A DNA stretch of 64,000 nt from NCBI GenBank assembly GCA_949293335.1, contig CASFDA010000013.1, positions 372,001 to 436,000 on the forward strand, in the 5' to 3' direction. Positions 17,595-26,358 of the stretch are shown here, in pieces. The position numbers and the translations under genes were made by a program. Each line of letters starts with the position of its first letter. Positions within the stretch are counted from its first letter, which is position 1. The notes beneath the pieces are model-generated. The model was not told the origin of the DNA and did not search any database. It worked only from the letters and a program-made list of their open reading frames with translations. This DNA comes from an uncultured Spirochaetales bacterium. Lineage in GTDB: Bacteria; Spirochaetota; Spirochaetia; Sphaerochaetales; Sphaerochaetaceae.

Positions 17595-18464
17595 ATGAAC
17601 GATAAGCTCGAATGTCTGAAGAAGTTGCAGGAAGTGTTGAAAGAGAAGTTCTCGCTTGAAGACGAAGTCAAGTCAATTCCTGCGCATCTGAGGGAAGAGG
17701 AAGCGAAACTCGAATCGGATAGGAAGAAGTATGAGGAACTTAAGGAAAACCTCGAGAACCTTACCAAGGAACACAAGTCCCTTGCTATCCGGTATGAAGA
17801 CGCATCTAGCCAGCGGATCGGATATGAGAAGCAGGTAGAGTTCATCAATACCCAAAGAGAGTTCGAAGCTCTTGCAAAACAGCTTGAGGAGGCAAAGATC
17901 CTTGAGCAGTCACTTCTTAAGCAGAGAGACAGCAAGGAACAGGAGCTCAAGGCTCTTGAGAAGGCTGTTGCCGCTGCTGAGGCTGACTTCAATTCCCAGC
18001 TGCAGGTCGTTGAGGACGAGCACAAGAAGGTTGATGGAAAGCTTTCTGACATCGAGGAGAGCATTTCGAAACTTGATGCAGAATGTGCGTCGATCAAAGG
18101 TTCTGTGATTTCCGATGAGCTTTTTGACAAGTTCTCAAACATCGTCAGGAAGAAGGGTGGGGATGGTGTTGTTCCTGTCTACGGGCAGGTATGTACTGGA
18201 TGTGACCTCATCCTCCCAATGCAGTTCGTGATAGATCTGCAGATCAAGACACAGAACGGCGATATCGAGTATTGTCCATATTGCTCAAGGATCATCTATA
18301 AAGAAGAGCTTGATGAGGATATGGAGAAGGCTTACACGTTCGAGCAGCTTGAGCCAAGCAAGGCAGAAGGAAAAGGCCAGGACAAGAAGCAGCAGGATGG
18401 TGAGCAGGGAGACGAGGACAGCGGATTCGACAGTACTCTCGGCGGAGATTTCGAAGGATTCTGA
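17595..18464 (+). CDS. Coiled-coil protein with C4 zinc ribbon
   Basis: A 289-residue protein. Residues about 5-175 form a long charged coiled coil. The segment VYGQVCTGCDLILP, then IEYCPYCSRIIYKEE, is a four-cysteine zinc ribbon (CxxC...CxxC) as in the DUF164/zf-RING_7 group. The last 45 residues are low-complexity and acidic. Family members are widespread; their role is not settled, though links to nucleic acids are often proposed. Its stop is only 12 bp before the RNase P RNA, so both may be in one transcript. Confidence 0.85.
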   Translation: MNDKLECLKKLQEVLKEKFSLEDEVKSIPAHLREEEAKLESDRKKYEELKENLENLTKEHKSLAIRYEDASSQRIGYEKQVEFINTQREFEALAKQLEEAKILEQSLLKQRDSKEQELKALEKAVAAAEADFNSQLQVVEDEHKKVDGKLSDIEESISKLDAECASIKGSVISDELFDKFSNIVRKKGGDGVVPVYGQVCTGCDLILPMQFVIDLQIKTQNGDIEYCPYCSRIIYKEELDEDMEKAYTFEQLEPSKAEGKGQDKKQQDGEQGDEDSGFDSTLGGDFEGF

Positions 18465-18476
18465 TTCCGTATTCTT

Positions 18477-18806
18477 CAAGGCCTTTGAAGTAATCGCTAT
18501 TTGAAAAAATAGAGGAAAGTCCGGGCACCTCAGGACATGACGCTGGCTAACGGCCAGGAGCAGTAATGCTACAGATAGTGCAACAGAAAATATACCGCCG
18601 GCAACGGTAAGGGTGAAATGGTGGGGCAAGAGCCCACCGCGCATCTGGTGACAGATGTGGCATGGTAAACCTCGTCAGGTGCAAGGCCAAGCAGCAATCT
18701 GGGTTGTCCTGTCCATAAGATTGCGGGTAGGCTGCTGGAGAAGATGGGTAACCATCTTCCGAGATAGATGATTACATAAACAGAACCCGGCTTATCAAAG
18801 ACCTTG
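18477..18806 (+). ncRNA. rnpB: RNase P RNA (bacterial type A)
   Basis: The catalytic RNA that matures tRNA 5' ends. The conserved 5' block GAGGAAAGTCCGGGC is at 18512-18526, and the matching 3' block ACAGAACCCGGCTTA at 18780-18794. The P1 ends pair: CAAGGCCTTTGA at 18477 with TCAAAGACCTTG ending at 18806 (11 of 12). Internal ATGGTAAACC and GGTGCAAGGCC-like segments also fit. The 330-nt length is normal. Ends are set from P1 and may be off by a few bases. Confidence 0.95.
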
Positions 18807-18832
18807 ATTCTTAATAGCAAAGGAGGAGATGT

Positions 18833-19645
18833 GTGAAAGAAAAGAATGTTCTTCTGCTTCTCCTCCTTTTTATCCTTTTTTCGTGTTCCCGCAACTCTTT
18901 TGATTACAATACCGCATTTGCCAATGGTGATTACCAGGCAATTCTCAATCAGGCGAGAATCGATCTTTCCTCGTCTCTTGATGATGAAGCAGTATACTTC
19001 CGGGCAAAGGCGTATTATGAACTCGGTGATTATCACAACGCACGTTCAAGCACTCTTTTCTATCTGCTCATCTCATCGTCAGGTGAATACACTTCGGATT
19101 GCTTCCAGATCTTGCTGCATACCGGGACGGAAGATGAAAGGATCGAGGCCGGACGATATCTTTTTGAACATGGAAAGCTTTCTTATCCGGATATGGTTGA
19201 ATATTTCAGTATTCTGAACAGCGAAGGAAGACGCGATGAGGCGACAGAGTTCTATCTGTCAATTAAGAGCAGCCTCTCCATGCGGGAGGAGCTTAATCTC
19301 CTTCTTGATGGTAGAGGGGAGAGTGCCCACATCTTGCAGGCATTTGAAAACATCTACAAAGATGAGGGCCTTTCGAGGACTTTTACTTCCAATATGATCA
19401 GGGCAATCGGAATCTTTTCTGACAGGAATGAGAGCATGCTGCTTATGCCATTGGTCAATTTGGGCACAGGGGGCGACAGTGAATATGCGCTTGCCAGTGG
19501 TGATTTCTACAGATCGGTAAATGAGCTGGACAAGGCATATGAATCGTACCTGGAGGCATATGACCGTTATCCACAGCTCACCCGTCCACGCCTTATCAGG
19601 CTCAATCGCCTTGATCAGATTCGTTATCCACTTCCTCAGTCCTAG
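18833..19645 (+). CDS. Lipoprotein with TPR-like repeats
   Basis: A 270-residue protein with a short type II signal peptide (MKEKN, seven leucines, lipobox LFSC, Cys near residue 18). The mature part is helical, with repeats resembling TPRs: DYQAILNQARIDLSSSL, AVYFRAKAYYELGDYHNARS and ALASGDFYRSVNELDKAYES. No specific family is recognised. The GTG start is supported by AGGAGGAG directly upstream. The final 44 bp overlap the 3' end of mazG on the other strand. Confidence 0.75.
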   Translation: MKEKNVLLLLLLFILFSCSRNSFDYNTAFANGDYQAILNQARIDLSSSLDDEAVYFRAKAYYELGDYHNARSSTLFYLLISSSGEYTSDCFQILLHTGTEDERIEAGRYLFEHGKLSYPDMVEYFSILNSEGRRDEATEFYLSIKSSLSMREELNLLLDGRGESAHILQAFENIYKDEGLSRTFTSNMIRAIGIFSDRNESMLLMPLVNLGTGGDSEYALASGDFYRSVNELDKAYESYLEAYDRYPQLTRPRLIRLNRLDQIRYPLPQS

Positions 19646-20486
19646 TTTTTTCTTCTACCTTAGCTTTTTGCCATAATCTTTCCATCTCGTCGATGTTTAC
19701 CTCAGAGGAGGCAAGTCCTTCTTCTTTCAATAGTTCCTCCATCCGCAGGAATCTGTTCCTGATCTTCTGGTTTGTCCTCATCAGCGCGCCAACAGGCCTT
19801 ATCTTCAACGCTCTTGACAGATTGATGACAGTAAAGAGAAGATCTCCGATTTCCTCCTCGATATCATCAGGATTTCCTTCTGCAAAGGCTGACTTTACTT
19901 CCTTAAGTTCTTCTTCGACCTTTTCAAAGACTCCGGATTGATCTGGCCAGTCAAAGCCAGCTTTCCTCATCTTCTTCTGTATCTCATAACTTTCTTCAAG
20001 AGGAGGAAGGCTCTTTGGAATATTGGAGAAGAACCCGTCATCATGCCGTCCTTCGACCTTTTCCTTCACATCATTCCAGACTTTGATCACCTCATCAGGA
20101 GAAGAAACATGTATATCTCCAAACACATGCTGATGTCTTCTGATAAGTTTGTCTGCAGCATCATTGACAGCATCCGAAGCGCTGTATGCTCCTCTTTGCT
20201 CTGCTATGATGAGGTTCATCATCAGATTGATAAGAACATCTCCGATTTCCTCTCTCATATGCCTGTCATCGCCTTCAATGACCGCATCCATATATTCGTA
20301 GCATTCATCGAGCAAAGACTCTGTTGCACTTTTCTCAGTCTGTATCCTGTCCCAAGGGCAACCTTCTGGGGAACGAAGTATAGTCATTACATCATATAGA
20401 CGTTCAATACTATCTTTCAGACTGTCTTTTCGTTCATTGATATTCATCGCCATAGAAATAGAGTCTGGGAATTCCCTTGGTATCAC
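19602..20486 (-). CDS. mazG: Nucleoside triphosphate pyrophosphohydrolase MazG
   Basis: About 290 residues with two MazG modules. The first has RSPEGCPWDRIQT, LLDECYEYMDAV and EEIGDVLINLM; the second has GFDWPDQSGVFEKVEEELKE and EEEIGDLLFTVINLSRAL. It hydrolyses NTPs, cleaning pools of damaged nucleotides or lowering ppGpp. The start is uncertain: a GTG at 20486 overlaps the stop of the upstream membrane-protein gene (GTGA), while an ATG about 11 codons later is nearer the usual family start. The 3' end overlaps the convergent lipoprotein gene. Confidence 0.93.
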   Translation of the reverse strand: MIPREFPDSISMAMNINERKDSLKDSIERLYDVMTILRSPEGCPWDRIQTEKSATESLLDECYEYMDAVIEGDDRHMREEIGDVLINLMMNLIIAEQRGAYSASDAVNDAADKLIRRHQHVFGDIHVSSPDEVIKVWNDVKEKVEGRHDDGFFSNIPKSLPPLEESYEIQKKMRKAGFDWPDQSGVFEKVEEELKEVKSAFAEGNPDDIEEEIGDLLFTVINLSRALKIRPVGALMRTNQKIRNRFLRMEELLKEEGLASSEVNIDEMERLWQKAKVEEKTRTEEVDNESDQGD

Positions 20487-20785
20487 TCCTCAATACTAAG
20501 TTTTTCTTCAATCTTTTTTACTGTAGATCCAAGCTGATGGACATCGTCATGGAGTTTTGCAAAAATAGCCAGTGTCACAAGATATAGCCATGCGCAAAAG
20601 AGCACAAGCGCAACAAGAAGGAACGCAACAATAAGGCCGAATACAAAACCTCCGGCACCACCAATAGAAGCAGCAACACCTACCCATGTGATCAAGCCGA
20701 AAATGACTGCAAAGACAATGCAGATAATGAAAATGATGTTTACAGCGCCAAGGAGCTTCTTTCCCGGATTATCAAAAATTTTCAT
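20483..20785 (-). CDS. Small two-helix membrane protein, hypothetical
   Basis: A 100-residue protein with two hydrophobic segments (about 12-45, glycine- and alanine-rich, and about 48-72), followed by a short cytoplasmic-looking helix with KLHDDVHQLGSTVKKIEEKL. No family is recognised. It overlaps mazG by 4 bp and is probably translated with it. Upstream is a 230-bp AT-rich gap to the divergent AbiEi-type gene; nothing else was recognised in that gap. Confidence 0.7.
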   Translation of the reverse strand: MKIFDNPGKKLLGAVNIIFIICIVFAVIFGLITWVGVAASIGGAGGFVFGLIVAFLLVALVLFCAWLYLVTLAIFAKLHDDVHQLGSTVKKIEEKLSIEE

Positions 20786-21015
20786 ATCAATACTCCTGAT
20801 AAGAAAATTATAGTTTAGGGCATATCATTGTTCAATGCGTTACTGTATATAAGAACAAAATCAAGTGATCAGAAGTTTATCAATATATTAATTTTAATTT
20901 TCAATTTATATATTATTATAATATATGTAAAAATGATATTTTCAAATATTATCGAATTAGAATATATTGACAATAGTTTATTTTAATATGATAATATCAT
21001 TACAAGGTCAGGAGA

Positions 21016-21615
21016 ATGTACGACGTAGAACGTTTCAAGAGGATATTCGCATCATACAAATATTTCATGCGAACCACGGAGTTGTCTCGCGAAAAGATAT
21101 TCCATGAATATATAAAGCAGCTCATGGATGATGGATATGTCGAGAAGATACGTACAGGGTATTATCACTGGAAGGAAGGCAATTCCCTCAATGAGGTCGA
21201 GCTTCTATCCTATATGTTTCCTGATGGAATTCTGTCATTTGAAAGCGCTATGTATTACTATGGCTACATAGATGAGGAGCCTGAGTATTGGGCTCTTACT
21301 TTTCCACAGAATTCCACAAAGAGCCGGTTCGAGTTCAAATATCCGCCTGTCAAACCGTATTTTGTTACAAGAGATAAAATTGATATAGGCGTGATAGATA
21401 CCGACTGGGAAGGAAAAAAGGTCAGAATAACATCCAGGGACCGTCTTATGATCGATGCACTGAGGACCCGTAACAAGATGAACAGATCTCTGTTTTCAAA
21501 AGTCCTTAAAGGGTATGTGAATGATCCCTATAAAGATATAAGCAAGATGCTTGAGTATGCTGAGAGCTTCAGGATGGTTAAGATCGCTATGGAGAGTGTA
21601 ATGATATGGCTATGA
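21016..21615 (+). CDS. AbiEi-type (type IV TA antitoxin) winged-helix protein
   Basis: A 199-residue protein matching the short Firmicutes-style AbiEi antitoxin/regulator group: FMRTTELSREKIFHEYIKQL, DGYVEKIRTGYYHW, FPDGILSFESAMYYYGYIDE, RITSRDRLMIDALRTRNKMN and YVNDPYKDISKMLEYAESF. The N-terminal 60 residues form the winged helix expected to bind DNA. In known systems the next gene is the AbiEii nucleotidyltransferase toxin, but here it is a tyrosine phosphatase with a 10-bp overlap. It is flanked by AT-rich DNA, so gain by transfer is possible. GTCAGGAGA lies just before the ATG. Confidence 0.8.
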   Translation: MYDVERFKRIFASYKYFMRTTELSREKIFHEYIKQLMDDGYVEKIRTGYYHWKEGNSLNEVELLSYMFPDGILSFESAMYYYGYIDEEPEYWALTFPQNSTKSRFEFKYPPVKPYFVTRDKIDIGVIDTDWEGKKVRITSRDRLMIDALRTRNKMNRSLFSKVLKGYVNDPYKDISKMLEYAESFRMVKIAMESVMIWL

Positions 21616-22085
21616 AAGTTGATAAAATAAAAGTGCTTTTTATATGTCTCGGGAACATATGTCGTTCACCAATGGCCGAATGTATTTTTTCCAATATGGT
21701 AAAGAGTAGGGGAGAAGAGGACAAATTTGAAATCGCAAGCAGGGGAACAAGCAATGAGGAAGAAGGAAATCCAATCTATCCCCCAGCCCGTAACGCACTT
21801 ATCAGGCACAATATTCCTGTTCTCAAACACAAGGCACAGAAAATTTCACAAAATGACCTCATTCATTATGACGTGATCTTCTATATGGAAGAATATAATA
21901 AACGAAGTCTCGAGCGTGCTTTTCCAGGTGATCCTAATCTCCATAAGCTTCGACCAATTTATGAAAAGGATATTGATGACCCATGGTACACAGGAGACTT
22001 TGAGACAACATATAACGAGATAGTCGATGGACTTGAAGCCTACCTCAAGGAAATTGATGTTGATTGTCAATCTGAAACTCCTTAA
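21606..22085 (+). CDS. Low-molecular-weight protein-tyrosine phosphatase
   Basis: A 159-residue phosphatase. The P-loop CLGNICRS has the nucleophile Cys14 and Arg20 (CX5R), preceded by KVLFICL. The general-acid motif is DDPWYTGDF with Asp125. Family members act on protein phosphotyrosine or arginine phosphate. The ATG at 21606 has GGAGAG 9 nt upstream, inside the AbiEi gene; an ATG two codons later forms an ATGA overlap with its stop. The two proteins are thus coupled. No tyrosine kinase or capsule gene is nearby. A 310-bp AT-rich gap follows. Confidence 0.92.
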   Translation: MAMKVDKIKVLFICLGNICRSPMAECIFSNMVKSRGEEDKFEIASRGTSNEEEGNPIYPPARNALIRHNIPVLKHKAQKISQNDLIHYDVIFYMEEYNKRSLERAFPGDPNLHKLRPIYEKDIDDPWYTGDFETTYNEIVDGLEAYLKEIDVDCQSETP

Positions 22086-22395
22086 ACTTGAACGTAGGTT
22101 AGATATCCCTATTGGGCTGAATCATTGTTTTCTAATGCGGAAAAATAGTTCAATTTGACAGAATATATATTATATCCAATTTTTCTGTAGGGATTTTTAT
22201 CATCTTTTAACATCAAATAAATCGTAAATTAGTGCATTATTATAATAATAAATTTTTATGTTATTCGATTGTATTTCGATAATATCAAATTTAAATTATA
22301 AAATTATCTATTATCATAGTATTTTATTAAATAAATATTTTTTATCATTATCATAATACTTTGTATTATATTTTTCACCAACAAATTTGCTTTTG
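22086..22395. other. AT-rich intergenic stretch, no gene seen
   Basis: This gap between convergent genes is very AT-rich. It holds a TTGACA at 22155 without a spaced -10, runs of TATATA, and no open frame or clear hairpin terminator. It may carry weak terminators or protein-binding sites that cannot be read by eye. Confidence 0.6.
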
Positions 22396-23223
22396 TCACA
22401 CAGATGAGAATTTTGTAATCTCAATTGAATGATATAATGAATCGGTAATTGCAGATGTAGAAGGCGGATAGAAAATTATCCTGTTTGAGTATCCTTCAAG
22501 TGTCACATATAGAAATGGAGTGATGATGACATGAAAATTGCTTGGATTATAAATAATAGATGATGAAATATCTGTCTGTGTGGAGCTAAAGTTTGATGCA
22601 TTGTTAGCAAATGTATCATTTGTGGCTCTTACAAACTCTATGCTATCGATTTCATTCCGGTTCTGATCCAGAAGAGCAATACGAATAGATGAATTTACAT
22701 GCGTATAATCAATATAATATACGCGTGACTGACCATTGGGGATACCTGAAATATCAAAGCCAGCAGTACTGATTGTCGAGAACGCATAATCAGGGGGTGA
22801 GTTTATAGTCCTGTCCTGAGAGTTTCGTAGTGAGAGTATCCTATACTCATGTGAAACGTCATTCTCAGTACTTGTATAAGTTCCTAGGACCGAACCTGGA
22901 CGCGGAATATAATTAGCGTTGTACTGAGTCCCCCAGTCTATTCTATTTCTTAGATTAGAAATCAGACTCCGTTCGTTAATAGAGAGCTGGTTGTCGTAGA
23001 ATGCATACAGAAATCCAATGGAGATGTCACACTCGTTCATCCTGTGAACAGCATCATCTGTACTTAATTCTACGTTCCTTACTGTGATCTGGGTTGCAGT
23101 TATTGTTATCGGGTCATCCTCATCGTTCTTGAAATTGAACCAGTTAGGAATGCCGCATGATAAGTTTGTGAACAAAAGAAAAAGGACAAAAAGAACAATT
23201 AATCCTTTCTTCAGATTATGCAT
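22396..23223 (-). CDS. Hypothetical lipoprotein
   Basis: A 275-residue protein with signal peptide MHNLKKGLIVLFVLFLLFTN and lipobox LSCG (Cys near residue 23). The mature part is rich in N, S, T and Y with alternating hydrophobics (ITITATQITVRNVEL, RVYYIDYTHVNSSIRIALL, FHVIITPFLYVTLEG), suggesting a beta-rich surface domain. No family is recognised. AGGAAGA directly precedes the ATG. It lies 23 bp downstream of the TPR-like gene on the same strand, so it may share that transcript. Confidence 0.7.
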   Translation of the reverse strand: MHNLKKGLIVLFVLFLLFTNLSCGIPNWFNFKNDEDDPITITATQITVRNVELSTDDAVHRMNECDISIGFLYAFYDNQLSINERSLISNLRNRIDWGTQYNANYIPRPGSVLGTYTSTENDVSHEYRILSLRNSQDRTINSPPDYAFSTISTAGFDISGIPNGQSRVYYIDYTHVNSSIRIALLDQNRNEIDSIEFVRATNDTFANNASNFSSTQTDISSSIIYNPSNFHVIITPFLYVTLEGYSNRIIFYPPSTSAITDSLYHSIEITKFSSV

Positions 23224-23246
23224 TCTTCCTGTCCTTTGTGAGAAAA

Positions 23247-23942
23247 TCAGAGCGTGAGAAGTCTTGAGGCTGCAAGAGCCGAATAGCTCGATGAAGGGAA
23301 CTCTGTTGTAAGCTGCTCATAGATTGAGCGTGCAACCTCAGTATCCCTACCCTCTTCTATCCTTGCCTGATTGAACAGTGCGCGAGGTGCTAGCGGTGAA
23401 GATGAACCATAGACATCAAAAAGAGATGAATATGCATCATATGCCGCATCTGTATCTCCCATGTTCTCAAGTGCTGCAGCTGCATTAATAAGCGCAACAG
23501 ATCCGAGGTAGTCACCATTATGGCTATCTGCTACCCTCTGATAGTTGTCATATGCATTCTGCCAGTCCTCCTCGAGGAAATATGTATCAGCGAGAAGCAT
23601 AGTAGCCTTTGCACCTGCATAGCTTGATGGATCATTGGCACCAATGAAGATGTTTGCTCTTTCAATGAATGCATCAACATTTCCCTGATACCCTTCACTT
23701 GTAGAGTCAGCATAGGCAATGTTCGTATTAAAGTCATTTTCAAGAGAAAGAAGCTCCGAATAGATCCTTTCACTATTTCTGGAATTGACAGTACTTACAA
23801 TACCAAAAACGATAAGAGCAACAACAACTACAGCAACAACAGCAATGAGGATCTTTGCATACTTTCCGACAAAGAGGTCAACATGTCTTGCTGCCTTCTC
23901 GTTGATCACAAGCTTTTCTCCATCTGTATGTTCTAATTTCAT
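23247..23942 (-). CDS. Membrane-anchored TPR-like protein (YfgM/BamD-like fold)
   Basis: A 231-residue protein with a cytoplasmic N-terminus, one transmembrane segment at about residues 32-55 (ILIAVVAVVVVALIVFGIV), and a C-terminal helical repeat region: YAGAKATMLLADTYFLEEDW, NAYDNYQRVADSHNGDYLG and ALENMGDTDAAYDAYSSLF. The arrangement resembles the YfgM/Tol-Pal-associated group, which assists periplasmic protein traffic; that link is inference. The ATG at 23942 is preferred because GGTGG lies 5 nt upstream. It follows rpsA, separated by a hairpin. Confidence 0.75.
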   Translation of the reverse strand: MKLEHTDGEKLVINEKAARHVDLFVGKYAKILIAVVAVVVVALIVFGIVSTVNSRNSERIYSELLSLENDFNTNIAYADSTSEGYQGNVDAFIERANIFIGANDPSSYAGAKATMLLADTYFLEEDWQNAYDNYQRVADSHNGDYLGSVALINAAAALENMGDTDAAYDAYSSLFDVYGSSSPLAPRALFNQARIEEGRDTEVARSIYEQLTTEFPSSSYSALAASRLLTL

Positions 23943-23962
23943 AAAAACCACCATTTTAGACA

Positions 23963-23990
23963 ATGGGGAAGAGTTCTACCCCTTCCCCAT
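23963..23990 (-). other. Intercistronic hairpin between rpsA and the TPR-like gene
   Basis: ATGGGGAAG, a 10-nt loop, and CTTCCCCAT form a strong stem. No T-run follows on either strand, so it is more likely an RNA-stability or partial-readthrough element than a full terminator. Confidence 0.6.
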
Positions 23991-24009
23991 CATGAATATC
24001 AGAGAACTG

Positions 24010-25698
24010 TTAGTTGTTCTCCTTGTCATCCTTCTTGCCCATGAGGGCTGCAAACGGATTGTATGTATCCTCATCTTCTTTGTCATCTGCCATGTACTTA
24101 GCCATTTCAGATTCCTGATTGCGCTTGATCATCTCCCTGATGGAGAGATTGAGTTTTTGAGTCTGAGGATTGACATCAACTACCATAGCGGTGATCGGCT
24201 CACCGATCTTTTCCTTGTAAGACTCGAGAACAGAGTCGTTATACTCTTCATCCGGACCTACAAGGTTGAACTTGCTGATAAGTCCCTCGATATCACCGAT
24301 AACCTTCACAAATACGCCGAAATCAGTAACAGCAGATACAGTTCCTGTGATTGTCGAGTATTTCGGATAATCCTTCTTGAGAGTCTGCCATGGATTTCCT
24401 TCAAGAGCCTTTACAGAAAGGCGGATGCGATGCATCTCAGGTTCTACCTTGGAAACCTGAACTTCAAGCACATCACCTACCTTGCAGAACTGATCCATGC
24501 TCTTGAGCTTCTTTGTCCAAGAAACCTCATCCATGTGCAAGAATCCATCAATACCCTCTTCAAGCTGGAGGAAAGCACCGCTGTTAGTGACCTTTACAAC
24601 CTCAGCCTTGAGAACCTTTCCAACCTGATAGCGTTCAGCGATTGTGTCCCAAGGATTCTCCTGAAGCTGCTTGAGACCAAGGCTTACTCTCTTCTTGTCC
24701 AGATCATATCCGAGGATCTTTGCAGAAACCACATCGCCGATATTGAGGACTTCCTTCGGATTGTTTACCTTCTTTGTCCAAGAAAGTTCGGAAATATGTG
24801 CAAGACCTTCAATTCCTGGCTCAAGTTCAATGAATGCACCGAAGCTTGTAAGCTTTGTAACAGGTTTTGTGATCACATCTCCAACCTGATACCTTTCCTC
24901 GAATGTCGACCAAGGATCTGGAGTCATGTGCTTCAGTGAAAGATTTATCTTCTGAGTCTCTGGATCGATATTGATGAGCCTGAGTTGAACAATCTGTCCC
25001 TTCTTCACGAAATCCTTTGGCCTTGTGACATGGCCCCAAGACATGTCGTTGATATGCAACAGTCCGTCAAAACCGCCAAGGTCAATGAAAGCACCGAAGC
25101 TTGTGAAGCTCTTTACCTCACCTTCGACAACATCCCCGATCTGTACAGTCTCGAAGAACTTCTTCTTGTTCTCTGCAATCTTCTGCTCGAGATATTCGCG
25201 TCTTGAAACAACACTCTTGAGCTTCTGTCCGCCATGGAACTTGTCAATAATGAAATAGTCGGTCTTTCCGATAAGGGAATCCGGCTCCTCAACGCGATTT
25301 ACATCAGCCTTTGAAAGAGGACAAAAACCTTTGTAGTCTGCTCCGAGATCAACCTCGAAACCACCCTTGATGACCTTGATGAATTTTCCAAGCACAGGTG
25401 TCTTGTCTTCTGCAGCTTTCTTGAGAACCTCAGTCCTCTCCTTCGCTTCAGCCTTCTTCTTAGATACGACAACCTGTCCGCCACTACCCTCTTTCTTGAT
25501 GATAGTAACGTTCACCTTATCTCCGATCTGTGGAAGTTCGATGAATTCATTCACGGGGATCCTTCCCTCGCTCTTGTAACCAACATCGACAAGCACATAG
25601 TCGTTATTTAACTGAACTACAGTTCCGGTTACGATCTGACCGTCTTCAATTCCAGCAAATGACTTCAGGTACTGCGTCATCTGAGTTTCATTGTCCAC
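24010..25698 (-). CDS. rpsA: 30S ribosomal protein S1
   Basis: A 562-residue protein with six S1 (OB-fold) repeats, the full set. Repeated signatures include SFTSFGAFIDLGGFDGLLHI, KLTSFGAFIELEPGIEGLAH, KVTNSGAFLQLEEGIDGFLH and AVTDFGVFVKVIGDIEGLIS. It binds mRNA and helps load it on the 30S. It lies directly after cmk, as in many bacteria. A long plus-strand open frame over this gene is an antisense shadow. Confidence 0.97.
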   Translation of the reverse strand: MDNETQMTQYLKSFAGIEDGQIVTGTVVQLNNDYVLVDVGYKSEGRIPVNEFIELPQIGDKVNVTIIKKEGSGGQVVVSKKKAEAKERTEVLKKAAEDKTPVLGKFIKVIKGGFEVDLGADYKGFCPLSKADVNRVEEPDSLIGKTDYFIIDKFHGGQKLKSVVSRREYLEQKIAENKKKFFETVQIGDVVEGEVKSFTSFGAFIDLGGFDGLLHINDMSWGHVTRPKDFVKKGQIVQLRLINIDPETQKINLSLKHMTPDPWSTFEERYQVGDVITKPVTKLTSFGAFIELEPGIEGLAHISELSWTKKVNNPKEVLNIGDVVSAKILGYDLDKKRVSLGLKQLQENPWDTIAERYQVGKVLKAEVVKVTNSGAFLQLEEGIDGFLHMDEVSWTKKLKSMDQFCKVGDVLEVQVSKVEPEMHRIRLSVKALEGNPWQTLKKDYPKYSTITGTVSAVTDFGVFVKVIGDIEGLISKFNLVGPDEEYNDSVLESYKEKIGEPITAMVVDVNPQTQKLNLSIREMIKRNQESEMAKYMADDKEDEDTYNPFAALMGKKDDKENN

Positions 25699-25725
25699 TT
25701 TCGCTTTCTCCTACCAAACAATTTG

Positions 25726-26358
25726 TTACTTTTCAATAACTTTCAAAACTCTCTCACAAACTTCATTTATCGTCAAGTAAGTTGTATCTATATATATAGC
25801 GTCATCAGCAATTTTCAGGGCTCCGTATGCTTTGTTTTTATCATTTTCATCCCGTTTCCTGATTGCAGCTATCACTTCTTCGAATCCGGGGCCGTCAGGA
25901 TGCTCCAGAAGTCTTCTTTTTGCCCTCACTTCAGCAGAGGCGTCAAAATAGAATTTGTAGTCCGCATCTGGAAACAGCAGAGTTGTCGTATCCCGTCCTT
26001 CAGTGACGATGTCCATTCCTTCTGTGGCCTTCCGGAGTACCTCATTGACGTACATTCTGAGGTCCTGATCGACAGAGATGGCAGATGACGCCTTGTCTAT
26101 TTCAGGGTTGTGAAGTTTATCCTCCACATCATTGCCATCCAGGTTGAGGCGACCATTGATGAATGAAAGATCATGCTTTCTTGCATTAGTGAGCACCTTT
26201 TCCCTGTCATAGATGTTTATCCCCTCTTCTATGGATGAAAGCGCGATCGCACGATAGAAAGATCCGGTATTAAGGAATGTATAGCCAAGCTTCTCTGCAA
26301 TGAGCTTTGCTATAGTGCTTTTCCCTGAACCGGCGGGGCCGTCAATAGCTACTATCAC
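25726..26358 (-). CDS. cmk: Cytidylate kinase
   Basis: A 210-residue kinase that phosphorylates CMP and dCMP with ATP. The P-loop IDGPAGSGKST is at residues 5-15, followed by LGYTFLNTGSFYRAIAL and the lid segments TEGRDTTTLLFPDADYKFYF and RAKRR. The start is the GTG at 26358, directly after GGAGGAAAG. The longer frame upstream is the rluB gene in another register. It overlaps rluB by 17 bp and precedes rpsA by 27 bp. Confidence 0.94.
   Translation of the reverse strand: MIVAIDGPAGSGKSTIAKLIAEKLGYTFLNTGSFYRAIALSSIEEGINIYDREKVLTNARKHDLSFINGRLNLDGNDVEDKLHNPEIDKASSAISVDQDLRMYVNEVLRKATEGMDIVTEGRDTTTLLFPDADYKFYFDASAEVRAKRRLLEHPDGPGFEEVIAAIRKRDENDKNKAYGALKIADDAIYIDTTYLTINEVCERVLKVIEK

Noticed and set aside
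22155-22160. TTGACA in the AT-rich gap as a promoter
   Set aside because: No TATAAT-like element at an acceptable distance, and no plus-strand gene follows.
23785-24939. Plus-strand open frame of 384 codons
   Set aside because: It is antisense to rpsA and the TPR-like gene. Its length comes from the codon use of the repeated S1 domains; it has no ribosome binding site or family motif.
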